From: Chara braunii
Lineage: Eukaryota; Streptophyta; Charophyceae; Charales; Characeae
Length of the DNA: 48,014 bases
Reading direction: 5' to 3'
Assembly (NCBI GenBank): GCA_003427395.1
Contig: BFEA01000206.1
Location: forward strand, 1,372,225-1,420,238
Both the position numbers and the translations under genes were made by a program. The notes beneath the pieces are model-generated. The model saw only the letters and a list, made by a program, of their open reading frames with translations. It was not told where the DNA came from and did no database searches. Of this stretch, positions 1 through 10,289 are shown piece by piece. Each line of letters opens with the position of its first letter. Positions within the stretch are counted from its first letter, which is position 1.

Positions 1-84
1 TTATTCCAAAATTTTATACAAAGCGAGGTTCAGAATTTGAGAATAACTTTGACTTTTCAAAATCCAATTTTGTCTAACTCCCTG

Positions 85-330
85 AATTAGTAAAAATTTG
101 GGCAGCAGTCCCTCTATAAAATGAGACTTTCCATATTTATACTAATCCATGTATGGAAAAGACAAGTTGAACTCTGACAAGTTAAAAGTTGACTTACTTC
201 TAGGATTTGTAGAAATTTCGGCAGCGCTTCCCGTAGGAAAAGTAGCTCGCCAAGATTTATACAAAGCCAAGTATAAGAAAAGATCTCAGAAAATGCAGGA
301 ATTGACCTAAGTAAAAAAAACGTTATTACA
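85..330 (+). repeat. ~120-bp tandem repeats in copy 1 (two units)
   Basis: Two diverged units start near 88 and 207. Each contains a variant of aaattt-gg-gcagc, then a purine-rich step, then a tttatac-aa segment. The same unit occurs five times in the second copy of the element. Units are perhaps 60-70 percent alike by eye. Confidence 0.6.
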
Positions 331-554
331 GAAAATGCAGGAATCGACACTAACTCCNATGGNTCTAGCACGTGGCGAGCAGCTACAGCAACTACCTATA
401 GTAACGAAACCCAAACTAACTAGTCATCCCATCCTGTCACATGCAAACCAAACCACGAATNTAAGTANTCTCACCCTCATAAGTTCATTCCATATAAATA
501 GTTCGTGAATCTTCAAGTTCTTGAATCTTTATACCCATCTTACATAAGACNTAG

Positions 555-1243
555 AGNTGGANCATTCGCCATGGAAACAATGNNCAACTTGTCTTTATGA
601 TATACACGAACANGTTGCACAACTACTTCTTTTTTCTTTTGGGNAGATGACTAGGNCATTCNCCATGGAAACAATGCCTAGCCGCCCTGAGCTGTTTAAT
701 ATCCCAAGATTTAGTATTTCTCTGACTTTGTTTTCAAAAGAAAAAGCAAATATGGGCAGGGGACTGAACCATTCACAGTAGAAACAATGTTCAGCTTGCC
801 CAAACTATTTTCATTTATACTTTGTATTTTNCTTTTTCTCTTGTTAATGATATGGCTTAACGCTGGACCATTCACAGTAGAAACAATGCCCAGTTGTCAG
901 TTCACATGCAAATATACATAAAATACTTTCCTTTATACTTAGTTTAAATTATGTGCGTGGTTTTCAGGCTAAGCCATTCACAATGGAAACAATGCTTAGC
1001 CTTAGACAAAAAAATCCTCCCTCAGAATAAAATAAGAATTTAAACCCTTTCAATCAGGCAAAAACCCTCAGAGTTAACTAGAGTAGCCAGGCCATTCACA
1101 GTAGAAACAATGCCTGGTTCCTTAAAAAACAATAAAATAAACATAGCAACCAGACCATTCACAGTAGAAACAATACCTGGTCCTTCAGAAAACAGTCAAA
1201 TAAACATAGCCCTGAGCCATTCACAGTAGAAACAATGCTCAGG
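555..1243 (+). repeat. Hairpin array 1: eight hairpins with conserved loop and varying stems
   Basis: Eight hairpins lie at about 555-589, 651-681, 764-794, 863-893, 967-1001, 1087-1117, 1149-1181 and 1211-1243. The core CATTCACAGTAGAAACAAT (or a close variant) is nearly constant. The 5-8 bases on either side differ from one hairpin to the next but remain complementary: CTGAAC/GTTCAG, GGCTAAGC/GCTTAGCC, CCAGGC/GCCTGG, CCTGAGC/GCTCAGG. ATT and AAT at the loop edges also pair, with one bulged C on the 5' side. Spacing is 60-115 bp. The stem complementarity is seen directly; the inference is that folding is what has been conserved. Confidence 0.85.
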
Positions 1244-1496
1244 CTTTGGTTGACTCTTCCAAACGCATGCAAAACTGCCTTCCTCCCACCTTCCCCCAGT
1301 TTATCCCTTTGTCTGCTTTCAGTCAGAATAAAGAAAAAAAACTTAGGCTTCACTCTCACACGTTCCTTCCATTCAATCTGATTAGGTCCTGAAGAGAAAG
1401 CAAAAACCATAGGGACAACACATGCATACCGCAATCATACTACAGGGAGATAGGCAAACATGGGTAGTAGTAGGTTTGTACAGATGGAAATGGTTT

Positions 1497-1750
1497 ACCT
1501 GAAAGTTCCCTGCCTCCAGAACCTCGCCTAGGTTCCGGCAGAGCTCCCGCAATCGGTGGGTGGACTCCCCACAGAGTCGTGATGCGGACCTACGGGTTGC
1601 AATCCCGCCTGCCGCCTTCCCCTCGTAACCAGCAGACTAGACTTAGACTTAGAAAGATAGAGAGAGAAAAGTGTGAGACTCTCAGAAGGGTGCCCTCAGA
1701 CTCACAAGANAGGGCCTTGTAATCTTCATGCGCTTGAGGGCCCCGCAATG
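1497..1750 (+). repeat. Conserved tail domain of the element, copy 1
   Basis: This segment matches about 14481-14755. The most conserved stretch runs from the CCTAGGTT step through GAGCTCCCGCAATCGGTGGG to a cggGTTgcAATCCCGC segment; copy 2 has GGGTTTCGAATCCCG there. The latter resembles a tRNA B-box, but no matching A-box or cloverleaf was found. Confidence 0.5.
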
Positions 1751-3133
1751 ACAGCCATATAGCAACCGCTTGGTCAACCTGAAGTCAACCCACCGTCCTC
1801 ACTCTCCTAACGAACCCCCACTTCGCAGCATTACTTCCCTTCTCAAAGCCCGAATGNCTGCTATCCAGCCTAGACGGCCGCACTCGCATGNCCTACACTT
1901 GTCCTTTCACCTCAACGAAGTAGCGGCACACAACGAACTGTGCCGCAGNGCTCAGTGGAAGTACAGCAACGCAGCCNTANCCCANCGACTGNCACCGCAA
2001 NACAGCAACCTAGGTAGACCGCANTGTTCACAGCAATGGACAAACAAAAAATACTGCAGCCTTACCGCTTGTTCCTCACTCCTTAGCCTTGGCTGTCCAT
2101 CTCGTTGCCGTTTTCGACTCGCTGCCTCGTTTGCAATTCTGGCCAGCCGTGTCCGAACAGAACCCAATGTCAACTCTCCGTAGCATACACAGTGTGAGGC
2201 CCGTCAGAGCACCGCAACCATGTGCCACAGCGGGACGCGAAAAAGCGGAACAAGTGTATGGCTGTATACCAGCAGCAGACCCTGGGTAACACCCAGCGAA
2301 GTACAGTAACCAGCGGGAGCTCACACGCAAGCAGACGAAACCCAGGCAGCAGGACCGTGACAGAGGCACAGGCGGGGCAGTCCGCANACCCAACACNGAG
2401 CAAAGGCAATANACCTCCTACTTACACCATGAGTAACCCCGGNCGTTCATCAGTTCCTGCCACCCCTTCTCCCTTTCTTGTTGTTGTTCTGTCTCGCCCG
2501 CCATTCCATCCTTTATCTGCGAACGCCCCCGGTTGCTTCTCGGGCCAGGGCGACTCGCCTCCTTAGTACGCGGGGACCTCTATTAGGTGGGGTTTTCCGG
2601 GGCAGGGACCAGGACCAGGGAAGCCGCGATCAACAAGATGAAGACCGCCGTTCGAAAGAGCAGTAGATGGCCTTAAATATAACTTCGAACTGCCTACACG
2701 CTACAGAATAGGAATGTATCTCCTGCCAACCCATCGGCAGATGCATCCCCGTTTCCGGTTTCTATCCGTGCGCAACTCCGAACTCTCGAACCTTGCATCC
2801 GCTGCTCCTTACAGACGTACTGCCAGGTAACTACGTCTGTCCGACACCTTCCCTTCTGCATAAGCAGCGCAGCCGAGCGAAATCAGGATGGATCTTCCCC
2901 GGAATTCGACTNCATACCTGCCTAGNGAGTACCCACTCCTCANCTNAAATCCATACTACNCGTACGGGCGGTGNGGCGGGTTTAACAGGTAAGTCTCCTC
3001 CTCGCTGCCTACATGCGACCTTCCTATAGCAGCTGCAGTTTCAAAATCGAATGAATCTTCCGCAAAAGTGCGGATGGATTCATTCCCAACTTCGAATTGC
3101 CTTCCCTTACGTAGCCTATATCCCCCACAATGC
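1751..3133. other. No gene recognised; GC-rich sequence with scattered N
   Basis: Short open frames occur on both strands, but none has a recognisable domain or splice pattern and several run across N bases. It may be the continuation of the flanking repeat. Nothing further can be supported. Confidence 0.4.
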
Positions 3134-3810
3134 TATAACTACCGCCTTGTTCCCAATTTCGGTCGTGCCATCGTCATAGAACCCCCGAGTAGGATCTCAC
3201 CCCGCCCGTTTTCCATCAAGGATCGGGCGGTTCTTCTCGCTTTCTTTTTCCCACCTACACTCCCTTCCGCCATCTCCACGCAACCATAACTACCACTAAC
3301 TCTCATCCTATTGATCTAACCCCCAAACTAACTCCACCATTCTACTCGCAGTGGTCGAAAACCCCAAGATCGAGCTTTGGTTCGCCCGTTTTTATCGAGA
3401 ATCGGACGAACTACTCATCTCCTATCCTCAACATCTCTTCCCCTGCCATAGCCTCNGCGNAGNCTTTTTCTTACTAACTTCTNATTTACTCAACTACTCC
3501 CAAAACTAACGGCNCCATCAGAATCGCCCTGCCCAAAAACCTCAACTCCGACTCTTCAGTCACATAGATCCATCAAGGATCGAGTGCAATTCTCGGTCCT
3601 CCCCCTCACCATCTCTCTGTCCACCATCACTCCGCGCAACAGTTTTTTATACTAACTCCTCCCCTGCTGACTTTCTCTTAAAACTAACGCCGTAGTTAGA
3701 TTCGCCGACCCCTAAAACCCTTGTCTAGACTCTTACTTCGCCCGATTCTACCAAGAATCGAGCGCGATGTGCATCCTTTCGGCCGCCATAGCCTCGCTCC
3801 CTTCATTCCC
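3134..3810 (+). repeat. Degenerate ~178-bp tandem repeat, about four units, each with a hairpin
   Basis: Recurring anchors (aaactaac-) lie near 3325, 3503 and 3681, a 178-bp period, with an earlier diverged unit before them. Each unit has a short inverted repeat at the same place: 3203-3229 (CGCCCG/CGGGCG), 3381-3410 (TTCGCCCG/CGGACGAA), 3561-3586 (GATCC/GGATC) and 3739-3764 (CGCCCGATTCT/AGAATCGAGCG). Loops are variants of atcaa or acca. The strand is pyrimidine-rich. No coding sequence is recognised. Confidence 0.6.
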
Positions 3811-4263
3811 AACTCCGAATGCACCTAGCGCGCCCCTCCGTCCACATTCATTCCCCTTTTTGCTGCGCCCGCTGATTCATCTCTCCGCCCCTTCTTCCGT
3901 GGATGTACCCAGCGCGAAAGCTGGTCTAGGTCCGGTCACTCCTCAACACCCCATCGTTCCACTGCGCTGCGCTGCCCATCTCCTTTGCGCGTATGTACAC
4001 GGCGGGGATCCAGCCCGGGTGCATTCGCCCCCTCTTGCTGCTGCCCGTCACCTCTCACCCTCGTGGCTGCCCCCTCTCCCCGACGGCTCTCCTTAGTCCG
4101 TCACCCCCTGGAGCAGCCGCTCGTCCGCTGCGCTATCACTCCGTCTCTCAGCCGGGTTGACGTCACCCCGGCGCCTCAAAACGCGGTACGATCCGACAGT
4201 CAGTCGAATGCCAAAGTGCAAAATGCGCCTAGCTGTTGGGCTTCCTCCGCTGTATCCGTACCG
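3811..4263. other. Pyrimidine-rich, GC-rich spacer; no gene recognised
   Basis: Open frames here are a by-product of high GC and few stop codons. No domain, splice pattern or RNA gene is seen. It lies between the 178-bp repeat and the U6-like sequences and could be a further degenerate part of the same array. Confidence 0.35.
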
Positions 4264-4329
4264 TCCTTGCGCAGGGGCCATGCTAATCTTCTNTGTATCG
4301 TTCCAATTTTAACGAATGTCCCGAAGGAC
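4264..4329 (-). pseudogene. U6 snRNA-like sequence, copy 1 (3' end lost)
   Basis: Read on the minus strand this matches the 5' two thirds of plant U6 spliceosomal RNA: GTCC-TTCGGGACAT, then AAAATTGGAACGATACA, an AGA-GATTAGCATGG core (with one N before it) and CCCCTGCGCAAGGA. The match stops at GCGCAAGGA, so the normal 3' part (the GATGACACGCACAAATCGAG region and the terminal uridines) is absent. I see no clear pol III promoter. I call it a truncated U6 pseudogene or U6-derived repeat. The U6 identity is close to certain; function is unlikely. Confidence 0.85.
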
Positions 4330-4430
4330 TTGGTCGGGTCTATGCCCCCACAGCAGCACCAGAGGGCACTCCGCCTGCTGTCCGCCTGCGCCCGGCACGA
4401 TTCACGTCCGGGTTCACCCCGAATCTTGTT

Positions 4431-4510
4431 TTTGTTCTACGTCACCCTTACGTAGGGGCCCTACTAATCTCCTCTGCAGTATTCCGGCCCCGACGGATGC
4501 CCCGAAGGAC
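4431..4510 (-). pseudogene. U6 snRNA-like sequence, copy 2 (diverged)
   Basis: A second, more mutated U6-like sequence on the minus strand, with recognisable GTCCTTCGGGGCATCC, GAGGAGATTAGTAGGGCCCC and GTAAGGGTGACG segments. It reaches further toward the U6 3' end than copy 1. Both copies are preceded on their 5' side by a similar GCAT-G-CC-G-C-AAGTCC segment, so the flank was duplicated too. The two 5' ends are 181 bp apart. Changes in the central region argue against a working snRNA. Confidence 0.65.
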
Positions 4511-5589
4511 TTAGTCCGGGCCATGCCCTGCGACACTTCGAGGGCTGAGCAGGCCCAGGCAGACCAGAACTTTTGGCTTTAGTCATCGGGCTCCATCATT
4601 TGGGCTTGGAGACAGGTCTGTACTTTAGCAGTTTAATGGTGTACCCATTGAGATGGGCCTTTGAGTGCCGGCCGCGCCCACGGCACCGCGTCCTAAGAGA
4701 AGACGAGGCGCGACTTCGACGCAGCCACAAAAACAATTTGTAATTGCACTTCATGCAACCCCCCCCCCCCCGCGAATGCAACATTCCCTATGTGACTTTA
4801 TCGCAGCCTCGTGTCCCTGAATGGGACGCAATACCTCAAGGACCCGAAAATTAAAAAAAAATTAAAAAAAAAAAAACAATATACAAATAACTTAATAGTG
4901 GTGAGGATCAGCGGGGCTGCTGATACCTTACCAGTCCCGAGGGGTAGGCACGCCGCCGCTCTCGCCAGCAAAAATCCAAGGGGTAAAGCCCCGTCGGGCC
5001 CTCAACCCCTCGGTCTCCTCCGCGCCGCTTTGCTGCTTTTGGGCCGACGCCCGCCTGCCTCGATCCCCGAACCTCCGTAGTAATAGTCCAATGCCGTAAC
5101 CTTAAGGGCTAAGCCCAAGCCTGGGGTTGAGTCCCGCAGAATACCATATAAGCAGTGCGGCGCGACGCTTTTGGGCCAACCAAACGGCTGCGCGGCTCCC
5201 ATTTGCCCGCGCCGGTTTGCTTATACCATGCCATAACTACCCCGCGCGCCATCCTACAACACCCCGCTTACCGCACGAAATCGTGCCGTTATTGCCGATG
5301 CCGTCGTCGGGGTCGTTTCTCCGCACACGCGCTTGACCTACTAATCAAAAAGAAAATATCCTTAATCACTGCTTAATAAAAAATAATAATATCACCAAAC
5401 GAAACGACCGAGGTCCGGGCCGGCTTTACGATTAAGTAACAGAAAAAGAATCACGCGCGCCTTAAACCTGCGCGCCCACGCACTCNCTATTGCGGTCAAC
5501 CACCCAGTCAAAGCAATTACTGACGCAACCGTGCTTAGCGGGGTATACTTAAATTCTAAACCAAAACTATTTTCTGTCACTTGCAAAAA
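4511..5589. other. No gene recognised; homopolymers and GC-rich spacer
   Basis: Contains a C-run near 4760, an A-rich run near 4855-4877 and GC-rich sequence to about 5340. Open frames lack recognisable domains. The last part (about 5390-5590) may be host sequence or further Gypsy sequence beyond the readable integrase. Confidence 0.35.
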
Positions 5590-5599
5590 CCAGGGCGGA

Positions 5600-6035
5600 T
5601 ACCCTTGTAAGGGTATTCGCACCGACAACGCTCTGTGAAACGATCGACGACGACCAAGATAACATCATGACCGCACTAAGTGGGAGGGTAGAGGGGACCA
5701 ACAAAATTCATCGAGATGGTCTGCCAATGACCCTCATATATAGGTAGAGACTGAAATAACCCATACGGAAGGTGGTTCACAATGTTCACCTCTTGACAGG
5801 TAGGATACTCCTGGACGTAGGTTTTGACGAAGTCCTTAGACTTCGGCCAGACATATAGGCGGTAAACACGGGTCATCGTCTTATGGAAGCCTTTATGACC
5901 CATAGTTGTCTGGTCATGGAACTCTGCTTTAATCTTGATGCGGCGTTGTTCGAACGCATATACGTAGTTCGAGCGGACCAGATTGATCATTCCCGTACAC
6001 GAAACCGTTCTCAACGAGAGAGTATGAAGGAACAT
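5600..6035 (-). pseudogene. Gypsy integrase fragment (zinc-binding and start of core)
   Basis: MGHKGFHKTMTRVYRLYVWP followed by a TCQ motif is the HHCC zinc-binding region, but the first cysteine of CxxC is tyrosine (EYPTC). LPIYEGHWQTISMNFVGPL is the linker into the catalytic core, where the usual MDFV aspartate reads as asparagine (MNFV). After a stop, the core resumes as ILVVVDRFTER in the sequence near 5640 and is then lost. Two damaged catalytic or metal-binding positions and truncation make it inactive. Confidence 0.8.
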
Positions 6036-6179
6036 TCATGACACATCGTAGTGTCGCGTAGATGTCGCGATAGTCTGACAAGTGACGGTAATGATTGCGA
6101 TATGCATCGATCACAGAAAGAGCAACGATGGTGACCAAGATAGCATCAAGTTGGATGAGTTTCTGATTGTGATTAAGAC

Positions 6180-6700
6180 GGCAAGACAAGGCATCAACGA
6201 CGCGGTCCATTTCTCCCTTTATAGGCTAAGTGGCGGAACTGACCTCAGATAAATTGCGCCACCAGCATGTCTGTCGAGGGGAAAACTTGAGATTTGTGAA
6301 AAAAACATGTCCATGTGCACCGTGAAGGGCACCCCATGCAAGTAATGACGCTTGTGTCGGGTAGCATAAGCTACGGTGACTCGGAGAACCTCAGATTCAT
6401 CTGCACTGTAATTTATCTCGACAGGCGGTAAACGGCGGAAGTAGAAAGCGATCGGGCAATCCCCAGCAGGAGAGTCGACAGTCCTATTCTCCACGATGGT
6501 CGGAGAGTAGGTAACATGAGGATTGTCAGTGAAGGGTAGTGGGGGTAAGAGGAGTAAGGAAGGGAAGGAAACACATGAGAAAAAATAACTCCTACTACAA
6601 AATATGACTCATCGGTGGTAATGATGAAAAGGTCATAAAAAATCGGGGAGGTAAAAAATCAGTGCAGAAAACACCGCCTTCTTGAGGGCACGAAAGACTT
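6180..6700 (-). pseudogene. Gypsy RNase H fragment
   Basis: The recognisable pieces are PIAFYFRRLPPVEINYS (usual form AFYSRRLSPAE-NYS), HKRHYLHGVPFTVHMD, and MDRVVDALSCRL at the 3' end (usual form VADALSRR). They are spread over more than one frame, with stops between. This is the tethered RNase H of a Gypsy polyprotein. Confidence 0.75.
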
Positions 6701-6779
6701 CGTTGCAGAAGGGTGTTAAAACCACAACGGGTTCTTGCGGAGGAGGGTGAGGGTAAGGACGTAGGCATACCTAACGTAT

Positions 6780-7440
6780 CCCATGATTAAACCACTATTG
6801 TAACCAGTGAGGTGCATAAAATTGCGAAGCTACTTGGCGGAGGTAGGGGTGGGTCACTCCGTGATAGCAATGATCTTCACCTCGTCCATATGGAGACCCT
6901 ATTCCGACACATGGTGTGCTAGAAGTCCACTTTGCGCTGGACAAAGCGGCACTTATTGAGTTTAACATAGAAGTCATGCTTGCTTAAGCACTGTAGGACA
7001 TCGCGAAAGTGTCTGAGGTGGTATTCTAAGGTACGACCGTAGACCGTCCAGGTACACGAGAACGTATTCTTTAAGGATATCCCTGAATATATCGTTCATC
7101 ACCTTCTAGACGGTGGCGGGTGCATTGGTGAGATCGAATGACGTTACCGTGAACTCGTAGTGGTCGAAACGCAATCGGAAAACAATCATCGATTGATCCT
7201 CTTCTGCAACGCAAATCTGGTGGTAACCGCTGCGAAGATTGATCTTCGTATAGAAGCGGCTGCTTGCCAGACGGTCTAACAACTCATTCGCATGAGGCAT
7301 GAGATAATTGTTCTTAACCGTGGTAGTCAATGTAGAGGCGAAGCGTTCCGTCTGCTTTGCGAGCAAAAAAAACGGGTGCACCTGAAGGAGAGCTGTTGGG
7401 TTTAATGAAACCAAGTCAAAGGAGTTTCTCAAGCTAAGCT
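6780..7440 (-). pseudogene. Gypsy reverse transcriptase fragment
   Basis: The intact part (7106-7432) shows [36 protein letters not shown] and FDLTNAPATV, the classic Gypsy RT fingers and palm blocks. A stop codon follows ATV. The catalytic YxDD box reads VYLDG, so the second aspartate is lost or shifted out. The connection region (FYVKLNKCRFVQRKVDF) follows at about 6940-6990, again interrupted by stops. Confidence 0.85.
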
Positions 7441-7474
7441 AACGCTTGAGTTTCGTCCCCTCCGAGATCGAGAA

Positions 7475-7882
7475 TCAGTAGGGTATCTGATGGTGAACGT
7501 GATCGTCATGCACGAACTGGATAGAATGTTCAACACCGCCCATCGGAAGAATCCCCCTGTATGAGAAGAATGAGGGAAAAACGTCGTAGTACTCTCGAAT
7601 TAGGTCATGAACGGCGGACTCTAAGTCGGTCGTCAACCACACGAGTTTCTTAATGTCTGCGTCAACATGAGACATATGTGTGGACTCAGCAGAGGACGAC
7701 GGAGGAACCTGTGATATCGAGGGAATATCCGCAGGATGAGGGGTGAATATAGAGATAGGAGCCGCGAAGATGGAGGAAGGGTCGGGGGAATCAGGTTTCA
7801 AAGAGATAAGCTCAACCTCAGGACATAGTGGATCATAGCGAAGAAGATCCATGACGTTCACCGAGTAGACGGTGACGTCCAC
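7475..7882 (-). pseudogene. Gypsy protease-to-RT linker
   Basis: An open stretch of 135 codons ends in DLIREYYDVFPSF and MGGVEHSIQFV, the pre-RT block usually written as F-DVFP ... VEH-IDLVPG. It lies directly upstream of the RT fragment in a compatible order. The preceding minus-strand sequence to about 8320 (with FDVLEIMYNLSL) may be the retropepsin end, but the DSG active site was not located. Confidence 0.6.
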
Positions 7883-8066
7883 CTGATGTATAAAGTGAGC
7901 AAACTGGCGAGGAGAAGTGAAGGTGATGTCTGGGTGGGACCCAGAGGAGTGAGGGTCCTGGGATGGAGGTTGGGAGGCGGGTCGCTAGTAGTGCCAAGAA
8001 ATGGGACGCTATAGGTTTGACCACACTTCGTTTTAAGAAAGAGTGTGTCGGTCACCCATTCGGCCT

Positions 8067-9010
8067 CTATGCCACGGAACTTGAGAGACCAGGAAGTACC
8101 AAGGATAAGTTGTACATAATCTCTAACACGTCAAAGTATGTTGAGGAATAGTAGCGGCGAGGAGCCTGGGTAGTATGTGGTGGACGAAGGGTGAGAGAAA
8201 AATGGTCGGGGACCGTCTGATCGAAGAAACATTGTGTTGTAATCTCCGAAGGTAACAGAAATAGGAGAGCAAAACCCGAAGGCAACTGGACGAGCTTCCT
8301 TAACAAGTCGAGGATGAACAAAATCTCCCTGCGAGCTAGGAGGGTGCTATCAGCGTCTGAGAGCAGGGCGAGAAGACCATGCAGGACGTTTATGTGTCTC
8401 GTAAGTTGCTCTTGACGAGCCTGAAAAATATTAAAATATAGAAGGAGGACAAAACATCCTCACATGTCGCCAACTGTGCACTACAACGAGCTGTGCGAAT
8501 GGCGCTACGCGTTCAAAGTCTCGGAGGGAAAGAACTGGATGGGACGGCCTGTTGTGGGGCAAATGATAACTCGACGGACGACAGGGTAGAAGGAACTGTG
8601 TCTGTCGTGTTTTGAGGAACCTCTTAGGTGGTAACCAAAGGGGCAAACCGCAACTCGGTGGCCAGGGAACCGGTTACGTGCGAGGCCTCGACGATACATT
8701 GTATCGTGGATAGATGGATGAGACTGTCCGGGTAGGAGCCAGGGAAGCTGAGATTGGCGCTGTCGAGAAATGCCAACATAATGTCGATCAAGGGCGGCAT
8801 GGTATGGACACCGTGAGGAGGCATATCCATCCTGGAGGCAACAAAGGCGAAGGCGATGGGCCTCGATGGCAGCATGCTCCTCAGGGGACAGGGCTTCGCG
8901 AGGAGGGACGGAGCCCTGCGGGAGGTCCACCTGAGGAACTGCGAACGTGAGGGCGCCAACCTATGCAAACCGACTGCTAGCACGATCAATTGCAAGTGGG
9001 CGACCATCGG
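8067..9010 (-). pseudogene. Probable Gypsy gag/protease-region remnant
   Basis: Minus-strand open frames of 84-141 codons overlap here in different frames and continue the Gypsy element upstream of pol. One frame contains LPQGSVPPREALSPEEHAAI, which reads like a Gag linker. No CCHC zinc knuckle was found. The assignment rests mainly on position. Confidence 0.4.
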
Positions 9011-9402
9011 GACAGTCTCGTCATCTAAGTGGTACTGGATGACATCCTGAAGCTTGAGGTCCTTGAGGGCGTCCCCAAGGATAGGGTTAAGTTTGGCCGA
9101 GGCGTTTTCGCCGTACTCGAGAGAGTTGTAATATCGAGAGAACCACGCTCCAGGCTAAGATAGGCAGCGAAAGAGGAACAACCTCAAGTGATGCCTCGTT
9201 GTCGGGCGCATCGGTCCCAAGGGGACTGTCCCGACCGCATCACACAATTTTTTGCACGACTTTCTTCGCAGTGGAGTTTTCGCCGCTTCGACCGAGTGCG
9301 CCAGCTGCACCTCTCGCGAACCCGTACGATAGGATAGTGTCACGCGAGGCACACCTTACCTCTGCCCCAGGGGTTGTCACCACCATTAGACAGGTGTATC
9401 CT

Positions 9403-9562
9403 TGCTGAGCTACCGAACCACATGCGAAAGCTACTCAATTGCAATCGTAGAGGTGACCCAACCGAGGGCGTTTCTCATATATTGTAGCACAGGGGGTACG
9501 CGTGGTCGAACGCCTTAATCGAACCTGTACACGAGCCGTCCCTCTGGGGCTGATTTCCCAAG
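9403..9562. repeat. Direct repeat A, copy 1 (~155 bp)
   Basis: Nearly the same sequence recurs at 10290-10450 in the same orientation, sharing GCGAAAGCTACTCAATTGCA, GGTGACCCAACCGAG and TTTCTCATATATTGTAGCA. The copies start about 887 bp apart. They could be terminal repeats of a small element or a local duplication. Confidence 0.8.
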
Positions 9563-10289
9563 CACTGTTGAGCGCATCGACAAGTGGCGCCGTTGCCGCT
9601 GTCGTGCCAAACTTTTGGCAGCGTAACCTCACGAAAATTGCAGCTGTCGTGCCGCCAAATGGACAACACCTCCTCTTAGGAAGGTTTTGATGTCGTGGCA
9701 ACAGTCCGACAACGTCTCCCCACCAAGTGTCCAAATGAGTACAAGTTGAGCCACAGAAAAAAACTTAAGCGAGATAACCCTCCAGGAGGGTGTTCCCATA
9801 AGTGAATTTTCTCATGGTCCCAATGTCCCAAACTGATCCCTACTTAGACCGGTCCCAACTGCACTACACCAAAATTTGTCTCCCCAACCAATCGCAAGCC
9901 CACACCGCCTCCAATCACCATGTCCGCTCGCGATAGCCACACCAACATGCTGGTCCCCATCACAAAGTCAGTCCCATACCATTGCCCGCAATACCAGATG
10001 GACCAGAACTCAAAACCGCTCGCACCGCGAACCGCAAAAATAATAAAGGTGACCCTGGCTAGAAACTGCATGTGTCGCGTGCCCAATAATCACTATCGCG
10101 TGCACTCACTTTGTGTTGTGTCGCCGGTCCACACACCACTACGGCACCGTCCCAACTGTGCACCAGTGCAAGCTCAACCTCTAGGCCACACTGGGACCCA
10201 CCATACTCACCACATACCCCAAAAAAACAATTGCGGACCACTGCTTGCTATGCCGTTAAAACTGACACTTCGATAGAAAACTGCAGCAG
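9563..10289. other. Sequence between direct repeats A; no gene recognised
   Basis: About 730 bp between the two ~155-bp direct repeats. Open frames of 60-118 codons overlap on both strands, with no recognisable domain. If the repeats are terminal repeats, this would be the internal part of a small non-coding element. Confidence 0.35.

Larger units (their letters stand above)
1..1750 (+). mobile_element. Retroelement-like unit, copy 1 (start outside window)
   Basis: No coding region is visible. The stretch has three parts: ~120-bp AT-rich tandem repeats (to about 330), an array of eight short hairpins (555-1243), and a conserved tail around 1497-1750. The same three parts occur in the same order and orientation at about 11630-14755, with many substitutions, so this is a dispersed repeat and not single-copy DNA. 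Matching anchor stretches include the cacgaaca segment near 606 and 12966, the AAACGCATGCAA segment near 1261 and 13680, and the GAGCTCCCGCAATCGGTGGG segment near 1541 and 14527. I infer a non-coding part of an LTR or other retroelement. Which end it is, and its class, cannot be decided here. Confidence 0.6.
5590..8060 (-). pseudogene. Ty3/Gypsy retrotransposon pol remnant (protease region to integrase)
   Basis: Read on the minus strand, pieces of a Gypsy polyprotein appear in the canonical order: pre-RT linker (7475-7882), reverse transcriptase (about 6780-7440), RNase H (about 6180-6700), then integrase zinc-binding and core start (5600-6035). The reading frame changes several times and in-frame stops occur, so no full polyprotein can be made. 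RNase H before integrase with integrase last is the Ty3/Gypsy order. No long terminal repeats were identified; the integrase is cut off near 5600. It is a dead copy, probably old given the substitutions in catalytic motifs. Confidence 0.85.

Noticed and set aside
555-1243. CRISPR-like array, since it has a constant sequence with variable spacers
   Set aside because: The context is a nuclear eukaryotic repeat. The spacing is irregular (60-115 bp), the spacers are AT-rich and related between copies, and no cas genes are present. The constant part is a hairpin loop with variable stems, which is not CRISPR architecture.
1770-2570. Overlapping frames of 66-137 codons with N bases
   Set aside because: GC-rich sequence with few stops. 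Several frames cross N, and none has a domain.
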